This document shows positions 15,463 to 24,493 of a DNA stretch of 61,453 bases, in pieces (position 1 is the first letter of the stretch; each line of letters starts with the position of its first letter). The DNA comes from an uncultured Lachnospiraceae bacterium (GTDB lineage Bacteria > Bacillota > Clostridia > Lachnospirales > Lachnospiraceae), in NCBI GenBank assembly GCA_910579935.1, contig CAJTVQ010000023.1:1-61453 (forward strand). The letters run 5' to 3'. The notes below the pieces were generated by a model that saw only the letters and a program-made list of their open reading frames with translations, did not search any database and was not told where the DNA came from. The translations under genes were made by a program, and so were the position numbers.

Positions 15463-16269
15463 TCACAGCATCCATTCCATCCCGCAGTGAATCGGCACCA
15501 TCCGCTCTCCCAAAACCGGCTGCATCAGTTCCACAGCCTTCTGTCCCGTGCAGTGACCGGTATAGAAAACCGCCTTCTCCTTTTTCAATTCCCCGGCAGT
15601 ACGGCATATGATATCTGTCTCCCGCTCCGAATAATCCGTCTTTTTCATCATATGAAAACCGCTGATGACCGCATCCAGACCATCCCCGTACATTTCCTTA
15701 TATCTGTCCAGAATATTCAGAATCCCGTTATGCGCACATCCTGAAAGAAGCAGATTCCGTTCCTCCTGCACTACCAGACATTGTTCATGGCAAAACTCAT
15801 CCTGTACACGCCGTCCTTCCGTCTGCACGGACAGACTCAAATTGCTTTCCGGCCAAAACCTTCTTCCCGCAATTCCCGTAAAAACAGAAATTTCCTCATC
15901 GATCCGGAAATCCCCGTTTAACATTCTGACATTCGGCAGCTGCGCAATCCTTTTATCTACTCCTATATACCGTTCCCCGTGATAATAATCTCCAAGCGCG
16001 GTCTGCTGCATATAAATAACGGCATCCCTGTTTATGCCTCCAAAAGCCAGCATTCCGCCGGAGTGGTCATAATGCCCGTGGCTTAACACCACCGTATCCA
16101 CCTGCGTCAGATCAACCCCCAGCTGCTTTGCATTCATCAGCGTTTTTTCACCGGCCCCGGTGTCCATCAAAATCTTATGTTTCTTCGTTTCCACGTAAAC
16201 ACTCAGCCCGTGCTCGCATTCGCACAGCGGATTCCCGCAGGTATCTTCCATTAAAATAACTATCTTCAT
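15463..16269 (-). CDS. MBL-fold metallo-hydrolase
   Basis: The 268-residue soluble protein has the metallo-beta-lactamase fold. Metal ligands appear in LSHGHYDHSGG, in GCAHNGILNIL and near the C-terminus (VPIHCGMEWML). The arrangement is closest to the group of the methanopterin-related dihydropterin synthase-like MBL proteins, which are widespread in anaerobes with unknown substrate. It is 24 bases downstream of the NifX-like gene, in one operon. Confidence 0.8.
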   Translation of the reverse strand: MKIVILMEDTCGNPLCECEHGLSVYVETKKHKILMDTGAGEKTLMNAKQLGVDLTQVDTVVLSHGHYDHSGGMLAFGGINRDAVIYMQQTALGDYYHGERYIGVDKRIAQLPNVRMLNGDFRIDEEISVFTGIAGRRFWPESNLSLSVQTEGRRVQDEFCHEQCLVVQEERNLLLSGCAHNGILNILDRYKEMYGDGLDAVISGFHMMKKTDYSERETDIICRTAGELKKEKAVFYTGHCTGQKAVELMQPVLGERMVPIHCGMEWML

Positions 16270-16293
16270 CGCCCCGTCCTTTTCCGGATCATT

Positions 16294-16671
16294 CTAATGA
16301 TTCCCACAGGAATGACCGCCGCAGCTATGTCCGCTTTCGTGATGCGCACACACAGTATCCGGATCATAAGACAGATTTCCCTCTATCAATGCCGCCACTG
16401 CATCATCTGCATTTCCTGAGACTCCCGGATAAAGCCTGATTCCCATTTCGGCAAGCGCACTTCTTGCACCGCCGCCGATACCGCCGCAGATCAGCGTATC
16501 CACTGAATGATCATGCAGAAAATCTGCCAATGCCCCATGTCCCTGTCCATTTGTACCGTAAACTTCCGCTTTCAGAATTTTGCAGTCCTCCACTTCATAA
16601 ATCTTAAAATACTCACTATGCCCGAAATGCTGAAATACCTGTCCGTCTTCATAAGTTACTGCGATTACCAT
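16294..16671 (-). CDS. NifX/NifB-type (dinitrogenase FeMo-cofactor-like) protein with His/Cys tail
   Basis: This 125-residue protein has the NifX/NafY-like fold (MVIAVTYEDGQVFQHFGHSEYF; then LICGGIGGGARSALAEMGI). Such proteins bind metal clusters; in non-nitrogen-fixing anaerobes their role is uncertain. The final 20 residues are a Cys/His-rich tail (CAHHESGHSCGGHSCGNH) that could bind metal. It begins the NifX-MBL operon behind its own promoter. Confidence 0.8.
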   Translation of the reverse strand: MVIAVTYEDGQVFQHFGHSEYFKIYEVEDCKILKAEVYGTNGQGHGALADFLHDHSVDTLICGGIGGGARSALAEMGIRLYPGVSGNADDAVAALIEGNLSYDPDTVCAHHESGHSCGGHSCGNH

Positions 16672-16706
16672 CTCTGCGTCCTCCTTTTTGCATTTTCATA
16701 AACAGT

Positions 16707-16734
16707 ATTATACTATACCGACCGGATTTTTCAA
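16707..16734 (-). promoter_or_regulatory. promoter of the NifX-MBL operon
   Basis: TTGAAA and TATAAT are 16 bases apart on the minus strand, about 35 bases before the start codon. Confidence 0.6.
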
Positions 16735-16746
16735 CGGTTTCACCGG

Positions 16747-16775
16747 TTGAATACAAAAACAATGTGGATTATAAT
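16747..16775 (+). promoter_or_regulatory. promoter of the methyltransferase gene
   Basis: TTGAAT and TATAAT are 17 bases apart. It is divergent from, and nearly adjacent to, the NifX promoter. Confidence 0.65.
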
Positions 16776-16851
16776 GTAGACATGCCAAAATCCCTTCCTG
16801 TCTTACCGACGGATTCCGGCATACAAAACAGTGATATAAAGGAGACACAAC

Positions 16852-17721
16852 ATGTGGATAGCAGATAACTGGAAAGATTATGAAGTCCTTGATACTTCTG
16901 CCGGTGAAAAACTGGAACGCTGGGGCGATTACCTTCTCGTGCGCCCCGACCCGCAGGTCATATGGAATACCCCCAAAAACAATCCCGGATGGAAGAAAAA
17001 AAACGGCCACTACCACCGCAGTTCCAAAGGAGGCGGTGAATGGGAATTTTTCCGTCTGCCGGACGAATGGAACATTTGTTATAAGGAACTTACTTTTCAT
17101 CTGAAACCTTTCAGCTTCAAACATACCGGCCTTTTTCCGGAGCAGGCTGTCAACTGGGACTGGTTTTTTGAACTCATCCGCAATGCCGGGCGTCCCGTAA
17201 AGGTTCTGAATCTTTTTGCCTACACCGGCGGCGCCACTTTAGCTGCTGCCAAAGCGGGGGCGCAGGTCACCCATGTGGATGCCTCCAAGGGAATGGTCTC
17301 CTGGGCAAAAGAAAACGCCGTTTCATCCGGGCTTGGCAATGCACCCATCCGCTGGCTGGTAGACGACTGCGTCAAATTCGTGGAACGCGAAATCCGCCGC
17401 GGAAATACTTATGATGCCGTCATTATGGACCCGCCCTCCTACGGCCGCGGTCCCAAAGGCGAGATATGGAAAATAGAAGAAAATATTTTTCCTTTCATAG
17501 AACTGACTGCGCAGATCCTGTCGAAGGATGCCCTTTTTTACCTGATCAATTCCTACACTACCGGTCTGCAGCCGGCTGTATTGTCTTATATGATCCATAC
17601 CGTTATCGTCCGCAATTTCGGCGGGTTCGTCACCGCGGATGAAATCGGCCTGCCGGTAAAGGACAGCGGTCTCATTCTCCCCTGCGGCGCGTCGGGACGC
17701 TGGCAGACAGCCAAACGCTGA
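16852..17721 (+). CDS. class I SAM-dependent methyltransferase (RlmI/RlmK-like)
   Basis: The 289-residue protein has a Rossmann methyltransferase core: LNLFAYTGGATLAAAKAG (SAM motif I), THVDASKGMVSWAKENA, and a catalytic-type DPPSYGRGPKGE motif. These match the RlmI/RlmK group of 23S rRNA methyltransferases; the N-terminal 100 residues are not a PUA domain, so the exact target is unknown. It is a single-gene unit with GGAG before the ATG, its own promoter and a terminator at 17765-17803. Confidence 0.82.
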   Translation: MWIADNWKDYEVLDTSAGEKLERWGDYLLVRPDPQVIWNTPKNNPGWKKKNGHYHRSSKGGGEWEFFRLPDEWNICYKELTFHLKPFSFKHTGLFPEQAVNWDWFFELIRNAGRPVKVLNLFAYTGGATLAAAKAGAQVTHVDASKGMVSWAKENAVSSGLGNAPIRWLVDDCVKFVEREIRRGNTYDAVIMDPPSYGRGPKGEIWKIEENIFPFIELTAQILSKDALFYLINSYTTGLQPAVLSYMIHTVIVRNFGGFVTADEIGLPVKDSGLILPCGASGRWQTAKR

Positions 17722-17764
17722 GCCTTATAAATCTTCGTCCCGGCATACGTCCGCCGGATATACA

Positions 17765-17803
17765 AAAACAGACGGCATGGCATGAAAGCCGGCCGTCTGT
17801 TTT
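17765..17803. terminator. bidirectional terminator
   Basis: AAAACAGACGGC and GCCGTCTGTTTT form a 12-bp stem with A-run and T-run on either side, placed between two convergent genes. Confidence 0.8.
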
Positions 17804-17808
17804 ATCCG

Positions 17809-18531
17809 CTATAAAAGCAGCAATATAAACCCGTATAAAATCAACCAAAAGAAAGAAAGGCCAATCATAATACCGTAGTATATCAGTCTTGCCTTGAAAT
17901 AATTGGATTTACTCTTCTTCTCTTTATCGCCGAAAGCCCATACCAACAGCAAAACGATATTCACACAGGGTATCAGCATCAAAAGCATGGTAAGCAGCCA
18001 TTCTCCAACCGTAACCGGAATCTCCATCTCCCGTTCATAACCGCCCTGCTCCGGATACCGATCATATCCTTCCCCGTAAAAATATCCCTGTCCGCCGCAG
18101 CCATAATTCGGCGCCATATTCGGATTCTGCTGCATTCCGAAAGCCCCATGATCAAATCCCGTATTCGGATCCGGTGCCATTCCGGGGACTCCGTAATTGA
18201 ATGACGTAGCAGGATTTGGCATGGTTCCTGCGCCTCCGTAACCTTCCGCCGTCTGCAGTCCCTGTTCCATTCCGATATTCCCGTTACCCTGCTGCACATT
18301 CAGGTTCTGCGGCCCGCCTTCGTTTCCCTGATTTCCGCTCCCATCCCGGCCCCGGCTTCCAGTCATTTCTCCATTACCATCATCCAAATCCGCCTGCATC
18401 CCATGGCTTACATGTATCCCCTGCTCCGGTACTGCATCGTTCTTTTCCATAGTCTCATCCGGCCGGCCGGTAAAAATTCCTTCCTTATTTAAATTTACTT
18501 TATCCGGTAAGAATTCATTCTCGTTATCCAC
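17809..18531 (-). CDS. membrane protein with a long disordered Gly/Asn/Met-rich N-terminus
   Basis: Residues 1-165 are low-complexity, rich in Gly, Asn, Pro, Gln and Met, with imperfect repeats of the type M-x-P-N-P-x-x-x-F-x-Y/H-G. Residues 170-240 hold two hydrophobic helices (VGEWLLTMLLMLIPCVNIVLLLVWAF and LIYYGIMIGLSFFWLILYGFILLLL, split here for length) with a DKEKKSKSNYFKA loop. I do not recognise a named family, although many clostridial membrane proteins share this C-terminal pair of helices. It lies at the end of the DUF5685-DnaJ-DUF2752 cluster. Confidence 0.6.
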   Translation of the reverse strand: MDNENEFLPDKVNLNKEGIFTGRPDETMEKNDAVPEQGIHVSHGMQADLDDGNGEMTGSRGRDGSGNQGNEGGPQNLNVQQGNGNIGMEQGLQTAEGYGGAGTMPNPATSFNYGVPGMAPDPNTGFDHGAFGMQQNPNMAPNYGCGGQGYFYGEGYDRYPEQGGYEREMEIPVTVGEWLLTMLLMLIPCVNIVLLLVWAFGDKEKKSKSNYFKARLIYYGIMIGLSFFWLILYGFILLLL

Positions 18532-18650
18532 TTTGCTTCCTCCTGTTCCGCTTCCGCATATTGTCCGGTATTTCTGCCTTTACAGCCTGTCCGCCGCTTC
18601 CTTATACTGCATCTGCAAGGAACCGTTCCCGGGCAATTACGGTCATTTTA

Positions 18651-19118
18651 TCACAGATTCAATAGACTGCGCAATATTTCTCCGTAAATGGGAAAACACT
18701 TTTCCAAAAAATTTCCGGCCGTATATACATACGGCGGACGATTCGGAAAGACAGTGCACATACGGTATGTGTAAACCGACAGCAGACAGAGGCAGAGGAT
18801 CATACAGGAAACCTTAAGCCCTTTTATTTTTTTCCCTAAAAAGTACCGCATCACCGCGCAGTAAGCCAGAAACAAAAGCACCGGCAGGGCCATGGGGTTC
18901 AGTCTCCACGACCGCCAAAACTGCCCGGTCACAAGAAAAAATACCGCTCTCGTCATCCCGCAGCCCGCACAGGGCAGACCGGCGAACATGACCAGCGGAC
19001 AAAAGGCATGAAATAACACATGCATCACTATATAATATATTATAAAAATCAATATCCCTGTTTTATAATCCAGAAAATCTTTCCACAACCGCATTACGAC
19101 GGTTTTGATCCAACGCAC
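18651..19118 (-). CDS. DUF2752 membrane protein
   Basis: The 155-residue protein has about three membrane helices and the DUF2752 signature CPLVMFAGLPCAGCGMTRAVF followed by W-rich helix capping (RSWRLNPMALP). Function is unknown; family members are short membrane proteins with conserved Cys residues. It lies 44 bases after the DnaJ-like gene, in the same direction. Confidence 0.75.
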   Translation of the reverse strand: MRWIKTVVMRLWKDFLDYKTGILIFIIYYIVMHVLFHAFCPLVMFAGLPCAGCGMTRAVFFLVTGQFWRSWRLNPMALPVLLFLAYCAVMRYFLGKKIKGLKVSCMILCLCLLSVYTYRMCTVFPNRPPYVYTAGNFLEKCFPIYGEILRSLLNL

Positions 19119-19162
19119 TTTATCACCCGGCCTTATGATGCAGAGTCATTTCTTAACAGTTT

Positions 19163-19882
19163 CTAATATCTGGGAACTCCGCCGCAGCATAAACCGCCCC
19201 CGCCGCAGCACAGATTACATACCATATTTATAATACAAAGCCTTAAACACATATTTCCCCCGCCGGCATAAGGATTTCCATAAGCATACTGCCGCTGCCG
19301 GTACTGCATACCCCCGTGTTCAAAGCGGTATACCAGATTCCGGTAATCCGCATTCTGCGGTTCCAAAGCCGATGCACGTCTCGCGTGTTCCACTGCCGCC
19401 ACGGCATTTCCCAAACCGGCATGGGCCAGGGCACTGTAATAAAACCATCTTGCACCTTTTTGCTCCATGTTGTCAAGTACCGTTCTCGCTTCCCTGTAAT
19501 ACCCGTTTCTTACATAATTACCGGCGGCGCGCAGATGGCCGTCCTCTTCATAACCGGTATCGTAACCGCCGAACTCGCCGAAACCGCCAAAGCCTCCGAA
19601 TCCCCCCGTACCGAAACCGCCTGCACTGCCCGTTCCGCCGTAACCGCTTCCTCCGCCTCCATGGCTTCCATACCCCTGACTGCCGTATCCTTCCGTGCGC
19701 TCTTTCATAATCTGCTGGTAGGCTTCCTGTATCTGCTTAAACTTTTCCTCCGCCTGCGCTTTATTCGGATTGTTGATATTGGCATCGGGATGGTATTTTC
19801 TGCTAAGCGCCCTGTATGCCTTTTTTATCTCTTCCTCGGAAGCATCCGAAGATATGCCGAGAACCTGATATGGATTCATCAT
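19163..19882 (-). CDS. J-domain protein with Gly-rich linker and TPR-like C-terminus
   Basis: Residues 1-65 are a J domain with the HPD motif (ALSRKYHPDANINNP), so it can stimulate an Hsp70 ATPase. Residues 70-110 are almost all Gly, Tyr, Phe and Ser. Residues 115-190 form TPR-like helical repeats (AAGNYVRNGYYREA, ALAHAGLGNAVAAVEHARRA). The end is Cys/Gly-rich (CCGGGGLCCGG). It lacks the zinc-finger and substrate domains of true DnaJ. The ATGA start overlaps the preceding gene's stop. Confidence 0.85.
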   Translation of the reverse strand: MMNPYQVLGISSDASEEEIKKAYRALSRKYHPDANINNPNKAQAEEKFKQIQEAYQQIMKERTEGYGSQGYGSHGGGGSGYGGTGSAGGFGTGGFGGFGGFGEFGGYDTGYEEDGHLRAAGNYVRNGYYREARTVLDNMEQKGARWFYYSALAHAGLGNAVAAVEHARRASALEPQNADYRNLVYRFEHGGMQYRQRQYAYGNPYAGGGNMCLRLCIINMVCNLCCGGGGLCCGGVPRY

Positions 19883-20742
19883 TGCTCCGTTCCTGCCTTT
19901 TCCTCTGATTCCTTTTCTTTTGCTTCCCGCTTCTCCCCTTCCTTTTCGTACCGGTACCAGACTCCGGAATATATGATATTGCGGAGTATTTCGATATGGT
20001 CAAGAATGGGCAGCTTCTCAAATTCCCTGGAACATTCCGACATCATCAGAACCAGAATTTCCCTGCACCGCTCCTCAAAATCGGGATTTTCGTACATCCT
20101 CCGGAACGGATTATAGCTTCCGCTCTTTAAATCCCTTTCCACATCTTCATATGCATCGCATAAATAAATGAATTTGCCCAGATACAGTCCCATACGGGAC
20201 AGATTGTCCTTCCACTCATCCTCCCTGTAAACCAGAATTTCCGCCATGATCTCCCCGAAAAGGCGGGACATCTCATCAATATCCCCGCATCCTTCCTTCT
20301 CCCGCTGCATCAGCTGACGCATTGCACGTTCAATGCGGTGTACCTTTTCCGGGTATTTCCTTTCTACCTTATGGTATCCTTTTTTCAGCAGGCCGGCATA
20401 CAGCCGCTTCCCATACTTCCTGTCATCCGCCCAGTCATCCATACATTTATAATAACATAAAAGAATATTCATATCTGCCGCATATTCCGTAAACTTATTT
20501 CTTTTTACCATATGCCTGCCAAACGGATGGGCTGCGCATCTGCATTCGTCCGTCACCGTATCCGGCTCATACAGTCCCGATAAAAGCATAATGACAAAGG
20601 TCATATCATAAGACAGGGAAAGCTGCCCCGTCAGCCCGTACTTCTCTTTCAGCAAACGGCACAGCCCGCAATAATAGGCGTGATATATATCAAACTCCTT
20701 GAATTTCATATCTCCTTTATTGATGATCACATAACCAAACAT
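19879..20742 (-). CDS. DUF5685 family protein
   Basis: This helical protein of 287 residues starts at ATG 20742, chosen for the GAGAGGAG site just upstream. Features are FGYVIINKGDMKFKEFDIYH, a Cys pair (YYCGLCRLL), CRCAAHPFGRH and DAYEDVERDLKSGSYNPFRR. The Asp-rich helices recall isoprenoid-synthase-like folds, but the family is uncharacterised. It overlaps the J-domain gene by 4 bases; the pairing suggests a shared, unknown job. Confidence 0.7.
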   Translation of the reverse strand: MFGYVIINKGDMKFKEFDIYHAYYCGLCRLLKEKYGLTGQLSLSYDMTFVIMLLSGLYEPDTVTDECRCAAHPFGRHMVKRNKFTEYAADMNILLCYYKCMDDWADDRKYGKRLYAGLLKKGYHKVERKYPEKVHRIERAMRQLMQREKEGCGDIDEMSRLFGEIMAEILVYREDEWKDNLSRMGLYLGKFIYLCDAYEDVERDLKSGSYNPFRRMYENPDFEERCREILVLMMSECSREFEKLPILDHIEILRNIIYSGVWYRYEKEGEKREAKEKESEEKAGTEQ

Positions 20743-20773
20743 AGCCGCTCCTCTCAGCAATCGGTTTTCCTAT

Positions 20774-20802
20774 ATCCTATCCCTTTACCGGAAAAATGGC
20801 AA
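20774..20802 (-). promoter_or_regulatory. promoter of the DUF5685-DnaJ cluster
   Basis: TTGCCA and TAGGAT are 17 bases apart on the minus strand, about 30 bases before the DUF5685 start. Confidence 0.45.
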
Positions 20803-20825
20803 TAAACCGCTTATAAACAATTTAT

Positions 20826-20873
20826 AAAAAATTGGTTCTTTCCCAGGCGTGGGGATGACACCTGAGAAGAACC
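20826..20873 (-). terminator. terminator of the glycosyltransferase gene
   Basis: On the minus strand GGTTCTT..CAGG pairs with CCTG..AAGAACC, followed by TTTTTT. Confidence 0.75.
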
Positions 20874-20878
20874 CGAAA

Positions 20879-22231
20879 TTATGCGTGCATATTTTTCACC
20901 GCACTCAAAAACAGATCCATTTGGCTGAAAAGAAACAGGCGGCGGCTGTCAGGAATATTCAGAAGCAGGAATGCATCCTCGGCGGAAGATACAATGCGTC
21001 CCTCATAATCCACATAACAGGTAGCCAGCCCCAGCTTACCTGCCTCCAGCCGGAATACATCCTCCGTCATTGTGAATGTGATCTGCCGCGGTTCCGATTC
21101 CTTCAGCGGTTCCTCCGAAAGCGGCTCCTTATATCCGGATTTCTTATCCAAAGCATGTCCAGGCAGTATCTCCACAGATAACTTCATGCCCTCCTCCTGC
21201 GCCGCCTTCCGTACCCTCTCCGCAAAACAACGCGCCTGCTCTTCCCTCCTGTTTTCATAAATCCGGATACGTTTCTGCCCTCTCAAAAGTTCTTTCAGTT
21301 TCTTCTCCGAATGAACCACCGGATGAATCTTATGATCCTCCGCCCTGCCCATTCTCCCGTGAATGGCATCATCATAAGCGTGCATCACCGTTTTGGCCCG
21401 GTTTTCCTCCCCTAAATAAAGGTCATTGCAGACCACCTCAAAAATCCCTTCCAAAAAGGCAGTACACATCCCCTCCCAATTTTCCCTGGGCGTATATTTC
21501 ATAAAAAACCGTATCCAGTTTCTCCATGAATAATACAGGGGAAACGTATCGACTGTTTCCTTCTTTGCCCCCATGCAGTGCAATACTTTCGAACGTCCGA
21601 TGGACGCCACCTTATACCCTGCCCGGTTGCAGCGCAGCCCCCACTCGGTATCATCCCAGTAAAGAAAATTTTCTTCGGGCAAAGGCCCTATCTCCCGTAT
21701 CAGGGAAGTCCTCACCAATACGGAACAGGCGGCTACCGCATCCGAATAGACCACTTCCGGCATGGAACCGTCCTCCAGCCGGTTATAATATTTCGCCTCG
21801 CAACAGTACTCTTCCCACACGATATCAATGCCGAACTGCTGCACATAATCCGGCGCTTCCATATGGTATACCTTCGAACCGCACATTCCCGCTTCCGGAT
21901 GCCGCTCCATAAATCCATACAGTTCCCCTATGGCATTCTCGTCCACCAACACATCATTGTCCAGACACCATACATACTCATATCCCTTTTCAAGCGCATA
22001 CCGGATTCCTGTATTGAACCCCCCGCTTCCGCCCAGATTCTCCTTATTAACGAACAGCCGTACCTGCTCTCCGTATTTTTCACGTATCCGCTCCACCGAA
22101 TCGTCCGTAGATGCATTATCCACTACTATCATGTCAAAATCCCGAAAAACAGATTCCGTTACACTTTGTATACACTCCGTCACATAGGCGCTTTTGTTAT
22201 AATTGCATATGACTGCCGCTATCTTTTTCAT
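20879..22231 (-). CDS. GT2 family glycosyltransferase
   Basis: The start is placed at ATG 22231 (MKKIAAVICNYNK), where the GT-A fold begins; in-frame upstream starts lack a well-spaced ribosome site. The nucleotide-sugar domain shows VVDNASTDDSVE, NLGGSGGFNTGI and the metal-binding WCLDNDV, with FLYWDDTEWGLRC as acceptor-side motif. Rhamnosyl- and galactofuranosyl-transferases share this layout. The last 150 residues are an extra domain with no clear match. It is a single-gene unit ending in a strong terminator, away from the main polysaccharide cluster. Confidence 0.82.
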   Translation of the reverse strand: MKKIAAVICNYNKSAYVTECIQSVTESVFRDFDMIVVDNASTDDSVERIREKYGEQVRLFVNKENLGGSGGFNTGIRYALEKGYEYVWCLDNDVLVDENAIGELYGFMERHPEAGMCGSKVYHMEAPDYVQQFGIDIVWEEYCCEAKYYNRLEDGSMPEVVYSDAVAACSVLVRTSLIREIGPLPEENFLYWDDTEWGLRCNRAGYKVASIGRSKVLHCMGAKKETVDTFPLYYSWRNWIRFFMKYTPRENWEGMCTAFLEGIFEVVCNDLYLGEENRAKTVMHAYDDAIHGRMGRAEDHKIHPVVHSEKKLKELLRGQKRIRIYENRREEQARCFAERVRKAAQEEGMKLSVEILPGHALDKKSGYKEPLSEEPLKESEPRQITFTMTEDVFRLEAGKLGLATCYVDYEGRIVSSAEDAFLLLNIPDSRRLFLFSQMDLFLSAVKNMHA

Positions 22232-22480
22232 CCTGTTCCCCATACTCCTTTCCCGATCCGCAGACATGTATCCGAAAACGGAAATCCGCAGCTGAAAACG
22301 CCTTCCATCCACGTTTCCTTGTTTTTTCATTTCAAATCACATATCTCATTTGTTTGTGTCTTTTTATGAACATTTATTTGTTGTCTCCCATAAGTATTAT
22401 ACTATGCGGTCAACGAAAAAACAATCTTTTATTTTTTTATTATCCTTTGCTTTTAACAATTTTCCTTCCCTGATTAAAAA

Positions 22481-22509
22481 TTGACATTCTTTTTAACGGC
22501 TTCTATAAT
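22481..22509 (+). promoter_or_regulatory. consensus sigma-A promoter of the GH2 gene
   Basis: Perfect TTGACA and TATAAT boxes are 17 bases apart, about 50 bases before the start codon. Confidence 0.85.
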
Positions 22510-22560
22510 ATAACCATAACCTGACTATAAACAAATCACGAACCAAGAGGAAAACAATTT

Positions 22561-24417
22561 ATGGATATCATAGATGCAGCCCGCAACATCAACAAAACCC
22601 ACGAAGAGGATGTGCTCGCCCGCCTTACTACCGTTTGGGGAGAGCAGCTCGACCCGGAACATGTTCTGGAAGAATATCCGCGTCCTCAATTAAAACGCGG
22701 CAATTACACGATTTTAAACGGTTATTGGAACTATGCCATTACCGCTTCCCCTGCTGCTCCATCCGCTTATGACGGACAGATTCTGGTTCCGTTTTCTCCT
22801 GAAAGCATCTTATCCGGCGTGGAACGGCAGCTGAAACCCGATGAATATCTCTGGTATGAACGGACATTTTCCCTGTCCTCTGACGAGTACCGCCTCCTTC
22901 ATCCGGAGGACTCCGTCCCTGCCGCCTCCTGTGCTTCTTCCGGCAGCGGTTCTCCCCAAAAACTTATCCTTCACTTCGGAGCGGTAGACCAGACTGCCGA
23001 TGTCTGGCTCAACGGCCGGAAAGTCTGCTCCCATACGGGCGGTTATCTGCCTTTCGAAGCGGATATCACCACATTTGTAAAGGCGGGGGAAAACCGCATG
23101 ACCCTGCGGGTACAGGATTTCAGCGACACTTCTTTTCACAGCCGCGGGAAACAGACCTTAAAGCGCGGCGGCATGTTCTATACGGCCCAAAGCGGCATCT
23201 GGCAGACCGTATGGATGGAAATGGTTCCGAAAAACCATATCCGGAAGCTCTATCTGACTCCCGATTACGACAAAGGGGAAATCGGCCTGTGTCTGACTGC
23301 TTCCGAAGAAACAGCCGCCCCTCTTACCATCCGTATTTATGCCAAAGAGAAATGCATTTATCAGGGTTCCTGCCGGACTCCCGATGGATGCAGCCGTTTC
23401 GAAGCAGTCCTAAAGCTTTCCGAGCTGCACCCATGGACGCCGGAAACTCCCTTTTTATACGGCCTGTCCCTGCAATACGGCGATGACCGGATAGAAAGTT
23501 ATTTCGCCCTGCGCTGCTTTACGGTGGAGCCGGATGAAAAAGGAACGATGCGTTTCTGCCTGAATCACAAACCCTGCTTCCTTCACGGTGTACTGGATCA
23601 GGGATACTGGCCCGACGGATTATACACCGCCCCTTCGGATGAGGCGCTCATTTATGATATCACCGCCATGCAGAAGCTGGGCTTCAATATGATGCGGAAA
23701 CATATTAAGATCGAATCAGCCCGCTGGTACTACCATTGCGACCGGATGGGCATGATCGTATGGCAGGATATGGTCAGCGGCGGGGATCATTATTCCCTGC
23801 CGCTGGTATGCTACTTCCCCACCCTGTTCCCTTCCCTTTCCAACTGGATCAGGGACAGCCGGTACAAACTGTTCGGCCGTACTTCCAAAGCCGGACGCAG
23901 GGAATGGACGAAAGAATGTCTGGACACGGTGGATCATCTCTTTAACGTTCCCTCCATCGCCGTGTGGGTTCCCTTCAACGAAGGCTGGGGGCAGTTTGAT
24001 GCAAAAAAGATAACCGAAAAGATCAAAGAAAAAGACCCCACCCGTCCGGTAGACCATGCCAGCGGCTGGTTCGACCAAAAAGGCGGGGACTTTAAAAGCG
24101 TCCACAATTATTTCCGGAAATTATCGGTTCTCCATGATGCAAGAGCGTTTGCCCTTTCCGAATACGGCGGCTACGCCTGCCACATCGCCGGGCATTCCAG
24201 CGTAGAACGGATCTTCGGTTACCGCAAATACAACACCTGCGAAGAACTCACGTCTGCGTTCCGCCGTTTAATCGACAGGGAAGTCTTTCCCCTTATTAAA
24301 AAAGGACTGAGCGCCGCGGTATACACACAGGTCTCCGACGTGGAAGAAGAGGTGAACGGTCTGCTCACCTACGACCGGAAAATCTGCAAAGCAGACGGTA
24401 CCGGCCCGTTTCTGTGA
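22561..24417 (+). CDS. GH2 family glycoside hydrolase
   Basis: The 618-residue cytoplasmic enzyme has a sugar-binding jelly roll (about 45-220), an Ig-like domain (220-330) and a TIM barrel (335-618). The acid/base is the Glu of WVPFNEGWGQFD and the nucleophile the Glu of LSEYGGY. It lacks the beta-glucuronidase N-x-K motif, so substrate is uncertain (beta-galactoside, beta-mannoside and arabinoside enzymes are all in this family). The ATG follows AGAGGAA. It is transcribed from a near-consensus promoter, with no transporter or regulator nearby. Confidence 0.82.
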   Translation: MDIIDAARNINKTHEEDVLARLTTVWGEQLDPEHVLEEYPRPQLKRGNYTILNGYWNYAITASPAAPSAYDGQILVPFSPESILSGVERQLKPDEYLWYERTFSLSSDEYRLLHPEDSVPAASCASSGSGSPQKLILHFGAVDQTADVWLNGRKVCSHTGGYLPFEADITTFVKAGENRMTLRVQDFSDTSFHSRGKQTLKRGGMFYTAQSGIWQTVWMEMVPKNHIRKLYLTPDYDKGEIGLCLTASEETAAPLTIRIYAKEKCIYQGSCRTPDGCSRFEAVLKLSELHPWTPETPFLYGLSLQYGDDRIESYFALRCFTVEPDEKGTMRFCLNHKPCFLHGVLDQGYWPDGLYTAPSDEALIYDITAMQKLGFNMMRKHIKIESARWYYHCDRMGMIVWQDMVSGGDHYSLPLVCYFPTLFPSLSNWIRDSRYKLFGRTSKAGRREWTKECLDTVDHLFNVPSIAVWVPFNEGWGQFDAKKITEKIKEKDPTRPVDHASGWFDQKGGDFKSVHNYFRKLSVLHDARAFALSEYGGYACHIAGHSSVERIFGYRKYNTCEELTSAFRRLIDREVFPLIKKGLSAAVYTQVSDVEEEVNGLLTYDRKICKADGTGPFL

Positions 24418-24430
24418 ATCAGGAGGTATT

Positions 24431-24473
24431 CCTGCCGTTCAAAAACAGTATGTCTGCCTAAACGAACGGCAGG
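24431..24473. terminator. inverted repeat between convergent genes
   Basis: CCTGCCGTTC and GAACGGCAGG are separated by 23 bases, after the GH2 stop. There is no T-run, so terminator function is uncertain. Confidence 0.4.
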
Positions 24474-24493
24474 GACACCCTGCAGGCAGTTCC

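Noticed and set aside
24431..24473. Insertion-sequence terminal repeats
   Set aside because: The inverted repeat is only 43 bases long and encloses no gene; it lies between convergent genes.
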